A stretch of DNA of 9,091 nt. Origin: an uncultured Selenomonadales bacterium. Lineage in GTDB: Bacteria; Bacillota; Negativicutes; Selenomonadales; Selenomonadaceae. Below the pieces are notes generated by a model. That model was not told the origin of the DNA and did not search any database. It saw only the letters and a list, made by a program, of their open reading frames with translations. The translations under genes and the position numbers were made by a program. Each line of letters opens with the position of its first letter. Within the stretch, counting starts at the first letter, position 1. The DNA is taken from NCBI GenBank assembly GCA_947165405.1, contig CAMVAG010000078.1:1-9091 (forward strand). Reading direction: 5' to 3'. Positions 1 through 5,421 of the stretch are shown piece after piece.

Positions 1-12
1 ATGACGGCTCCC

Positions 13-45
13 GCCGCGTCTTTTGCGTGATGCAAAAACAGCGGC
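13..45. other. Imperfect hairpin near the window start
   Basis: GCCGC (13-17) can pair with GCGGC (41-45), and TTTTGC (21-26) with GCAAAA (32-37), closing a five-base loop with a 3x3 internal loop between the two stems. No T-run follows, so it does not look like a classical intrinsic terminator. It lies on the GC-rich side of the hairpin repeat at 95-161; the related repeat between flgK and flgL also has hairpins on that side, so it may be part of the same element. The role is unknown. I see no supported gene in 1-189. Confidence 0.35.
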
Positions 46-94
46 GCACCAACTCAAAATCATGAGGCGATGCGCGGGTTTGTCTTAACCCTTT

Positions 95-161
95 ACGCCC
101 CTGCGAGGTGCCCTTTTCTTTGCTACTTTCTTTTGGGCATGCAAAAGAAAGTAGAAGAAAA
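95..161 (+). repeat. Dispersed hairpin repeat, copy 1 (upstream of prfC)
   Basis: A conserved block (ACGCCCC, then GCGAGGTGCCC) is followed by a perfect 13-bp inverted repeat: CTACTTTCTTTTG (123-135), loop GGCATG (136-141), CAAAAGAAAGTAG (142-154). Pairing extends outward by seven more pairs (114-120 with 155-161) past a two-base bulge. A second copy lies in the opposite orientation at 5222-5283. The hairpin sits in what would be the prfC leader or the trailer of the gene before it. There is no T-run, so it is probably not a simple terminator. It resembles REP-like intergenic palindromes; the family name is not known to me. Confidence 0.7.
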
Positions 162-189
162 TCGCTAAAGAGGCAGTAAAAAAATTTTT

Positions 190-213
190 ATGAAAGAGAG
201 CGACCAACTTTGA
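190..213 (+). CDS. Possible 7-codon leader ORF overlapping the prfC start
   Basis: ATG at 190 opens a seven-codon frame (MKESDQL) whose TGA stop (211-213) overlaps the TTG start of prfC (210-212) in the arrangement TTGA. Such overlaps often couple translation of two frames. The mini-ORF has no clear ribosome binding site of its own, since the bases before it are A/T-rich, so it may be chance. It is listed because prfC has a weak start (TTG with only a poor AGAG-type site) and its product acts in translation termination. Confidence 0.2.
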   Translation: MKESDQL

Positions 214-1805
214 CACTGACTGAAGAAATAAACAAGCGGAGGACGTTCGCAATCATTTCACACCCCGACGCGGGCAAGACTACACTCACCGAAAAACTTT
301 TACTCTATGGCGGCGCGATTCATTTGGCGGGCTCGATTAAGTCTCGCAAAACTCAACGCCACGCCGTCAGCGATTGGATGGAAATCGAAAAGCAACGCGG
401 CATTTCCGTCACAAGTTCCGTCTTGCAATTCGACTACGCCGGCTGCCGAATCAATATCCTCGACACGCCCGGTCACCAAGATTTTTCCGAAGACACCTAC
501 CGAACGTTGATGGCTGTCGACAGCGCGGTTATGATTCTCGACGCGGCTAAGGGCGTTGAGTCTCAAACAAAAAAACTTTTCAAAGTCTGTCGTGAACGCC
601 GCATTCCGATTTTTACTTTTATCAACAAGCTCGACCGCTACGGAAAAATTCCGCTTGATTTGCTCGACGAGATTGAAAAAGTTTTGGGCATTCCGACTTA
701 TCCCATGAACTTCCCAATCGGCACCGACGGAAAATATTTGGGCGTCTTCGACCGCCAAAAAAATCGGATTGAACTTTTCGCGGAGGATACAACTCACGGG
801 CAGAAGGAACGCGCCTCCGAAATTTTTTCTCCAAACGACGCGGAAGTTATAAAGCGTATCGGTCAAGAAAATTTCGACGCGCTCCAAGAAGATTTGATGC
901 TCCTCGACGAGGCGGGCGAAACCTTCGACAAGAAAAAAATCGACGCGGGCGAATTGACTCCGACGTTTTTCGGCTCGGCAATGACAAATTTCGGCGTGCA
1001 AAATTTTTTGGAAGAGTATTTGAAACTTGCGCCGCCGCCCGCCCCGCGACTTTCAAACGACGGAATCATCGAACCCGAAGACGAAAAATTTTCGGCGTTC
1101 GTCTTCAAGATACAAGCCAACATGAATCCCGCGCACCGAGACCGCTTGGCGTTTATCAGAATTTGTTCGGGCAAGTTCGAACGCAACATGACGGTTTGGC
1201 ACGCGGCGACCGATAAGCTGATAAAACTTTCGCAACCTCAACAATTCCTCGCGCAAGACAGACAGATTATCGATGAGGCATTTCCCGGCGATATCGTCGG
1301 CTTATTCGACCCGGGAATTTTCGGGATAGGCGATACTTTGACAGACGCCTCTCACAAATTTAAATTCGAGGACTTCCCGACCTTCCCGCCCGAAAAATTT
1401 GCTCGCGTGCAAGCCAAAGACACCATGAAGCGCAAGCAATTCGCCAAAGGCATTGACCAGCTCACGCAGGAAGGCGCGATTCAACTTTTCAATCAAGTTG
1501 GCGCGGGCACAGAATCTTACGTCGTCGGAACCGTCGGCACTTTGCAATTTGAAGTTCTGCAATATCGTTTGAAATCGGAATACGGCGTCGACGTTTTGTT
1601 GACGATGTTGCCGTTTGAAGTTGCTCGTTGGCTCAAATTTTCTGACGGCGCGAAAGTCACTCCTTCAAGCTTGCGCGGCGCAGACAGAGGAATGTTCGTC
1701 CTAGACCGCGAGGAAAATCCCGTGCTGCTCCTCGAAAACGAATGGTCTTTGGGCTGGATAAGCGACAACAATCCCAAACTTGAAATGAGTGCGACTCTGT
1801 TTTAA
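210..1805 (+). CDS. prfC: Peptide chain release factor 3 (RF3)
   Basis: RF3 is a cytoplasmic translational GTPase that removes RF1 or RF2 from the ribosome after peptide release. The 531-residue length is normal for the family. The G domain shows the P-loop SHPDAGKTT (17-25), the switch I region QRGISVTSS (62-70), DTPGH (85-89) and the guanine-specificity motif NKLDR (139-143). The SHPDAGKTT form and the early INKRRTFAIIS segment are typical of RF3 rather than EF-G or TypA. The later half carries the family's domain II and C-terminal domain, ending in a WSLGWISDNNP segment. The start is TTG at 210, chosen because the protein then begins a few residues before the conserved RRTFAIIS; the ribosome binding site is weak. 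The gene precedes the flagellar cluster but has no functional link to it. Many Bacillota, including B. subtilis, lack prfC. Confidence 0.96.
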   Translation: MTLTEEINKRRTFAIISHPDAGKTTLTEKLLLYGGAIHLAGSIKSRKTQRHAVSDWMEIEKQRGISVTSSVLQFDYAGCRINILDTPGHQDFSEDTYRTLMAVDSAVMILDAAKGVESQTKKLFKVCRERRIPIFTFINKLDRYGKIPLDLLDEIEKVLGIPTYPMNFPIGTDGKYLGVFDRQKNRIELFAEDTTHGQKERASEIFSPNDAEVIKRIGQENFDALQEDLMLLDEAGETFDKKKIDAGELTPTFFGSAMTNFGVQNFLEEYLKLAPPPAPRLSNDGIIEPEDEKFSAFVFKIQANMNPAHRDRLAFIRICSGKFERNMTVWHAATDKLIKLSQPQQFLAQDRQIIDEAFPGDIVGLFDPGIFGIGDTLTDASHKFKFEDFPTFPPEKFARVQAKDTMKRKQFAKGIDQLTQEGAIQLFNQVGAGTESYVVGTVGTLQFEVLQYRLKSEYGVDVLLTMLPFEVARWLKFSDGAKVTPSSLRGADRGMFVLDREENPVLLLENEWSLGWISDNNPKLEMSATLF

Positions 1806-1868
1806 ATGATCGATAAAAAATTTGAGGCCGTCATACTCACAAAGCAAGAAGAAATCGACCGCCCCTAA
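1806..1868 (+). CDS. 20-codon mini-ORF directly after prfC, possibly a gene remnant
   Basis: ATG at 1806 follows the prfC TAA with no gap (TAAATG) and opens a 20-residue frame starting MIDKKFEAVILTKQEEID, ending at TAA (1866-1868). The segment loosely resembles the N-terminus of hypoxanthine phosphoribosyltransferases of Gram-positive bacteria (a xxEVLxTEEEI-type start), so it could be a decayed gene start. It could also be a tiny peptide read by reinitiation after prfC, or chance. No homology search was possible, so the resemblance rests on memory of the family only. Confidence 0.2.
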   Translation: MIDKKFEAVILTKQEEIDRP

Positions 1869-1876
1869 TTTAGTTT

Positions 1877-1903
1877 TAAGTCTAAGAAAATTTTTTTCGA
1901 TAT
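1877..1903 (+). promoter_or_regulatory. Putative sigma-28 (SigD/FliA) promoter for flgM
   Basis: TAAG (1877-1880), exactly 15 bases, then TTCGATAT (1896-1903) matches the SigD consensus TAAA-N15-GCCGATAT at 9 of 12 fixed positions. Transcription would start near 1910, about 60 bases before the flgM ATG. Placement before flgM agrees with the known autoregulation of flgM by sigma-28. The region is A/T-rich, so a chance match is possible. Confidence 0.55.
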
Positions 1904-1928
1904 ATAGGCAAACAAGGAAGATACACAG

Positions 1929-1950
1929 AAAAATTTTTGCAAGGACAGCA
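1929..1950 (+). promoter_or_regulatory. Leader motif shared with the DUF6470 gene (flgM copy)
   Basis: AAAAATTT is followed by AAGGACAGCA in the flgM leader, just before the AGGTGG ribosome binding site. Nearly the same string occurs in the leader of the DUF6470 gene at 6981-7000, with an extra G (AAGGACAGGCA). The AAGGA core fits the ANGGA pattern bound by CsrA, and csrA lies downstream in the same cluster. Another AAGGAA lies at 1914-1919. CsrA binding is inference only. Confidence 0.35.
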
Positions 1951-1970
1951 AACAACAGGTGGTGAAAATC

Positions 1971-2252
1971 ATGATTGTAAACAACGTGAACTCGTCCTCG
2001 AATTTTTATTCAAACTCGGTGGCAGCGACGAGATACGCAAATTCAGTCGGCTACGTTCGCGGCGTGCAAAAGAGTGATGCCTTCATGCCCTCCAAAGAGG
2101 CGCAGAGTTTCAGCGACTTGCTAAACAAACTCAAGGGCGTTTCGGAAGTTCGCGAGGATAAAGTCAATCGAATTCAAGAACAAATTTCTTCGGGACAATA
2201 TTTCGTTTCGGCGCAAGACCTCGCGGCAAGTCTTTTGGCAACACGTTTTTGA
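1971..2252 (+). CDS. flgM: Anti-sigma-28 factor FlgM
   Basis: FlgM binds sigma-28 in the cytoplasm and keeps late flagellar genes off until the hook-basal body is finished, when FlgM is exported. The C-terminal half (about 47-91 of 93 residues) has the family pattern: FSDLLNKLKG, then VREDKVNRIQEQISSGQY, then a short helix ending in LAASLLA. The N-terminal 45 residues are Ser/Asn-rich and probably unstructured, as is usual for FlgM. I chose ATG 1971 because AGGTGG (1957-1962) sits 8 bases before it; a GTG at 1959 would add four residues but falls inside that site. A putative sigma-28 promoter lies upstream. The stop TGA (2250-2252) overlaps the GAGG that serves flgN. Confidence 0.9.
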   Translation: MIVNNVNSSSNFYSNSVAATRYANSVGYVRGVQKSDAFMPSKEAQSFSDLLNKLKGVSEVREDKVNRIQEQISSGQYFVSAQDLAASLLATRF

Positions 2253-2262
2253 GGCAACGGAC

Positions 2263-2748
2263 ATGTGGCAAACTTTAATTGATACACTCGACAAGCTCGG
2301 CGAAGTTTATGACAACTTGGCGGCACTCGGCGAAAAGAAACGCTCCGCATTGGTCGCCATCGACATGAAAAGCCTTTCCAATATTCTCGACGCCGAACAA
2401 CTCTTGACGGCGAAAATCCAAAAGCTTGAGCAAAAACGCCTTGAACTTCTGCGCGGCTTGTCGAAGGAAGATAAAACTTTAACAGAGTCGACGCGAGCCA
2501 AAGATTTTTACAAAAAAGCTCCGACGCCTGCCGAAGAAAAAAAATTGCTTCAACTGCACGACCGCCTCAGCAAAAACGTTGAGCGTGTTGTGACACTTCG
2601 CAACAACAATCAAATCCTCGCTCAATGCGCATTGGATGCCGTTCAAGGACAACTCAACAGAATGAGCGGCGCGGCGGTTGAGCCGACTTATTCCGGCAAA
2701 GGCGCGGGCGTCGTCACTCATCAAAAAAATTTCGACTTTAAAGCTTGA
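2263..2748 (+). CDS. flgN: Flagellar export chaperone FlgN
   Basis: FlgN is a cytoplasmic chaperone that protects the hook-associated proteins FlgK and FlgL and brings them to the type III export gate. The 161 residues are mostly helical and heptad-like: LIDTLDKLGEVYDNLAALGEKK (1-26), an acidic/basic coiled coil around 30-66, and the family's C-terminal helix NNNQILAQCALDAVQGQL (114-131), followed by a Gly-rich tail with TYSGKG (142-147). A weak GAGG (2251-2254), 8 bases before ATG, overlaps the flgM stop, so translation is probably coupled. Its place between flgM and flgK is the standard one for flgN. Confidence 0.88.
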   Translation: MWQTLIDTLDKLGEVYDNLAALGEKKRSALVAIDMKSLSNILDAEQLLTAKIQKLEQKRLELLRGLSKEDKTLTESTRAKDFYKKAPTPAEEKKLLQLHDRLSKNVERVVTLRNNNQILAQCALDAVQGQLNRMSGAAVEPTYSGKGAGVVTHQKNFDFKA

Positions 2749-2758
2749 GGTCACGGCT

Positions 2759-3217
2759 ATGGACGAGACGATAAAAATTTTACGCGAGCAAGCCGTGTTA
2801 TGCGCCCACTTGCCCGAACTCTTCGAAGAACTGATAAAAATAATAGAAAGCAATTCGCCCGACGTGCAAGAGACGATTCGCAAAATCGAAACAACAATAC
2901 GCGACCTTTCCAAGAACGAGGAAAAGGCTCGCGATTTTTTGCAACGTGTAAACGCTCCGTCGTTCGCGGAATACCTCGCGGCACAAGAAAAAAATATTCA
3001 ACGTGACGTGGCAGAAAAACTTTTGAAGAAAACCGCCGACGCTCAAATCAAAATCAAAAATCAAACGGATAATCTCAAGTTGCTCGTAAAGCGCGGCAAA
3101 GATTACGTTGCATTTAATTTGAATATCTTGGCGCGGACTTCGGCAAGCGACACCTACGGCGCGGCTGCCAATACGGGCTCTCAACGGACAAGGCGCATGT
3201 TCGAGGCAAATATCTAA
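2759..3217 (+). CDS. Second FlgN-like flagellar chaperone (152 aa)
   Basis: This gene lies in the flgN-flgK gap, where many genomes have nothing. The product is almost wholly helical and highly charged, with a predicted coiled coil over about 20-110. Its C-terminal helix NLKLLVKRGKDYVAFNLNIL (105-124) and the following TYGAA (132-136) match the pattern at the end of FlgN proteins, so I read it as a diverged FlgN paralogue, possibly dedicated to another axial protein. The start ATG 2759 has GAGG (2747-2750) 8 bases upstream, overlapping the flgN TGA, exactly like the flgM-flgN junction; the frame is open further upstream (ATG 2678), but that would run into flgN. The tail ends in RRMFEANI. Function is inferred from context and fold only. 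Confidence 0.65.
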   Translation: MDETIKILREQAVLCAHLPELFEELIKIIESNSPDVQETIRKIETTIRDLSKNEEKARDFLQRVNAPSFAEYLAAQEKNIQRDVAEKLLKKTADAQIKIKNQTDNLKLLVKRGKDYVAFNLNILARTSASDTYGAAANTGSQRTRRMFEANI

Positions 3218-3230
3218 GGAGGGAAAATAT

Positions 3231-5156
3231 ATGAGAGCAACTTTTGCAGGATTAAACACGATGGTGCGCGGCATCATGGCGAATCAGCTCGGCTTGGATA
3301 CCACCGGTCACAATATCACAAACGCTGGCACGGAAGGTTACACGCGCCAAATGGTCAATCTGGCGACGACCCGCGGTGAGGAACGCGCAGGCTTGACCGG
3401 CAATGTCATGATCGGCACCGGCGTCGACGCTTTATCGGTCAAACGGGCACGCAACGTCTACGCCGACATTCAATATCGCAATGAAAATCCTTCACAAAAA
3501 TATTATGAGACTATGGCGGTCAATTACGACAAGCTCGAAACGATTTTCGACGACAGCAAGAACTTGGGCATTGAGGCTTCTCTCAATAAATTTTATCAGA
3601 CATGGGTTGATCTTTCGACAAACGCCTCAAATTCTTCCGCCAGAACTCAAGTTATCGAACAGGGCAAAAATTTAAGCGACATCATTCAAACCGCGACCGC
3701 TGAACTTCAAGAACAAATTCGCTCCGAATACGAAGACCTTAAATCCGAGCTTTTGCAAGTCGACGACATCCTTGAGGAAATCGTTCAGTTCAATAAGCAA
3801 ATCGTTGCTCAAGAAGTCACGGGCGCGACGGCAAACGACTTGCGCGACAGACGCGACCTGCTTGTCGACCAGTTGTCAAATTACATGAACGTTTCTTTCA
3901 CCGAAAATGAATTCGGAGCATATCAGATAAATTCGGGCGGCGTCACTTTGGTAAACGGAACAGGCAGATCTCATCTTTTGATGAGCGACGGCGTTTCCTC
4001 CAGCTTATACGGAATCGACTACGGCGTCACCGACTACAACATTAAAATCAAAGAAAGCAATATTGTCTTCACGCCGCAAAACGGAATTTTGAAAGCGCGC
4101 TTGGACTCAATCGCCGAAGATAAATCTTATATTGACAGCTTGGCTGACATGGCAAGCTTCATGTTGACCGCCTTCAACGACCAGCACAAGCAAGGTTGGG
4201 ATATGAACGGCGATTATAAATTCGTCGACGAGGACGGCAACGACGTTACCTCCTCCACCACCGAAAGTGACTTGACCGCAGTCGAATTCATGAAAGCCGA
4301 CGGAACGTATTTAACCGCGACCGAAGCGGACAGCGTGACGTTGACGGAAGGCGTTTATATGCTCGGCACGGAAGAGGTAATCAAAATCACCGGCGGGGCA
4401 GTCTACAGAAATTCCGCCGACGAAATTGTAAAAAAAGTTCCCGACACGATTAATTTCTTCGGCAAGGAAAGTATCACTTACGAATATCGCTACGACGCCG
4501 AATACGACAGAAATTATCTTTACAAATACGACCCCGACGAGGTCGACAGCAAAAATCTTTTGAGCGGTGTGCAAATTATTGCCGCTTTGGAAGTCAACGC
4601 AAAGTTATCGGAAATTCACGGCGACCGCTACATTGCGGCGGCGACAAGCAAACAATACGTCGAAACTTCCACCGGCGAAGGTTTTTGGGAAGATATGGAG
4701 TGGGGCAGCCGCACCGGCGACGGTACCAATGCCGTTTACCTCAGCGAACTTTTCAATATCTCTCAAAAGACAATTATCGAAGACAACAAAGCCAATGCTC
4801 TCGTTTCCAAAAGTATGGTCATACGCGACTTGGATGGCAATAAAATTCTCGACTCAAACGGCGACGAACAATATTCAACGGCAATGACAACTTTGAGTCT
4901 TAATTCCTACTATCAAAAATCCATGTCGACTTTGGGCATTGATGCTTATTCAACCGACGTAAACTATGAGGCAATGCAAACGATTATGACGCAGGTAGAA
5001 AATTGGCGCGACTCTATGGGCGGCGTCGATTGGAACGAAGAACTCACCAACATGATTAAATACCAAAAAGGCTTCACCGCGTGCTCACGTTGCTTGAACG
5101 CTATGGACGAATGTTTGGATCGTCTCGTCAATTCCACCGGTGTCGTCGGCAGGTAA
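3231..5156 (+). CDS. flgK: Flagellar hook-associated protein 1, FlgK
   Basis: FlgK forms the first ring of the hook-filament junction outside the cell and is exported by the flagellar type III system. The N-terminus has the axial-protein helix and the signature NITNAGTEGYTRQ (28-40). The C-terminal helix (about 585-641) includes VENWRDSMGGVDWNEEL and IKYQKGFTACSRC, with the usual YQ-x-(G/A)-(F/Y) pattern. At 641 residues it is longer than many FlgK proteins; the extra length lies in the variable middle, which includes an acidic stretch around 325-415. Three cysteines (C618, C621, C628) sit in the C-terminal helix, where other FlgK proteins usually have Ala or similar small residues. A very strong site, CTAAGGAGGGA (3214-3224), precedes ATG and contains the stop codon of the upstream gene. 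Confidence 0.95.
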   Translation: MRATFAGLNTMVRGIMANQLGLDTTGHNITNAGTEGYTRQMVNLATTRGEERAGLTGNVMIGTGVDALSVKRARNVYADIQYRNENPSQKYYETMAVNYDKLETIFDDSKNLGIEASLNKFYQTWVDLSTNASNSSARTQVIEQGKNLSDIIQTATAELQEQIRSEYEDLKSELLQVDDILEEIVQFNKQIVAQEVTGATANDLRDRRDLLVDQLSNYMNVSFTENEFGAYQINSGGVTLVNGTGRSHLLMSDGVSSSLYGIDYGVTDYNIKIKESNIVFTPQNGILKARLDSIAEDKSYIDSLADMASFMLTAFNDQHKQGWDMNGDYKFVDEDGNDVTSSTTESDLTAVEFMKADGTYLTATEADSVTLTEGVYMLGTEEVIKITGGAVYRNSADEIVKKVPDTINFFGKESITYEYRYDAEYDRNYLYKYDPDEVDSKNLLSGVQIIAALEVNAKLSEIHGDRYIAAATSKQYVETSTGEGFWEDMEWGSRTGDGTNAVYLSELFNISQKTIIEDNKANALVSKSMVIRDLDGNKILDSNGDEQYSTAMTTLSLNSYYQKSMSTLGIDAYSTDVNYEAMQTIMTQVENWRDSMGGVDWNEELTNMIKYQKGFTACSRCLNAMDECLDRLVNSTGVVGR

Positions 5157-5221
5157 TTTAGTGATTAGTGATTAGGGGTTGTTGGTAAATTAAATCGGCG
5201 GCTCCGATTGAACGTTTGAAA

Positions 5222-5283
5222 AACTTTTTCTTTGCATGCCCAAAGAAAAAGTTACAAAAAGAAAGGGCACCTCGCGGGGGCGT
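5222..5283 (-). repeat. Dispersed hairpin repeat, copy 2 (between flgK and flgL)
   Basis: Read on the minus strand this copy matches 95-154: ACGCCCC, GCGAGGTGCCC, a pyrimidine tract, then a perfect 13-bp inverted repeat around the same GGCATG loop. On the plus strand the stem is AACTTTTTCTTTG (5222-5234), loop CATGCC (5235-5240), CAAAGAAAAAGTT (5241-5253). The stem differs from copy 1 at several places, but both arms change together, so base pairing is kept. Its position inside the flagellar operon means it would be transcribed with flgK and flgL. Confidence 0.7.
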
Positions 5284-5287
5284 TGAA

Positions 5288-5344
5288 CCCGCTGAAAAAG
5301 CTTCCGGCTTTTTACGCGGGCGGCCGCACGTCCATGTGCGGCCG
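5288..5344. other. Two adjacent GC-rich hairpins in the flgK-flgL gap
   Basis: Hairpin one pairs CCCGC (5288-5292) with GCGGG (5316-5320) and AAAAAGC (5295-5301) with GCTTTTT (5307-5313), with loop TTCCG and a 2x2 internal loop. Hairpin two follows at once: CGGCCGCAC (5321-5329), loop GTCCAT, GTGCGGCCG (5336-5344), a perfect 9-bp stem. Neither is followed by a T-run, so they should not act as ordinary terminators, but they could slow polymerase or protect an RNA end between flgK and flgL. Confidence 0.55.
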
Positions 5345-5421
5345 GGCACTCACCAACCGCTACTTTTGATTTTACCAACACACCCTAGTGGTTAGGAATT
5401 AAAGACTAAGGAGGGATTTCT

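Larger units (their letters stand above)
5173..5387. mobile_element. MITE-like element with 17-base terminal inverted repeats, between flgK and flgL
   Basis: The ends TAGGGGTTGTTGGTAAA (5173-5189) and, on the other strand, TAGGGTGTGTTGGTAAA (5371-5387) match at 15 of 17 bases. The 215 bases between them have no supported ORF and fold into three consecutive hairpins (5222-5253, 5288-5320, 5321-5344). Just outside, TAGTGATTAGG (5166-5176) and TAGTGGTTAGG (5386-5396) are direct repeats (10 of 11) that overlap the ends and could be a target duplication, though the left side is a simple TAGTGAT tandem. An element of this kind inside a flagellar operon looks like an insertion. No transposase is present, so it would be non-autonomous. 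Other copies would be needed to prove mobility. Confidence 0.45.

Noticed and set aside
3..65. Open frame to TGA at 63-65 as the 3' end of an upstream gene
   Set aside because: Only 20 codons are visible, no family pattern can be seen, and the stretch overlaps a hairpin; it cannot be told from chance.
300..1001. Long antisense open frame inside prfC
   Set aside because: It is a shadow frame caused by the codon bias of prfC; the sense frame has all GTPase motifs.
1959..1970. GTG at 1959 as the flgM start
   Set aside because: It lies within the AGGTGG site that is well placed for ATG 1971, and the added residues are not typical of FlgM.
5186..5210. TAAA followed by TCCGATTG in the flgK-flgL gap, a possible sigma-28 promoter for flgL
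   Set aside because: The spacing is 13 rather than 15 bases and the -10 match is limited to CCGAT; it also lies inside the MITE-like element.
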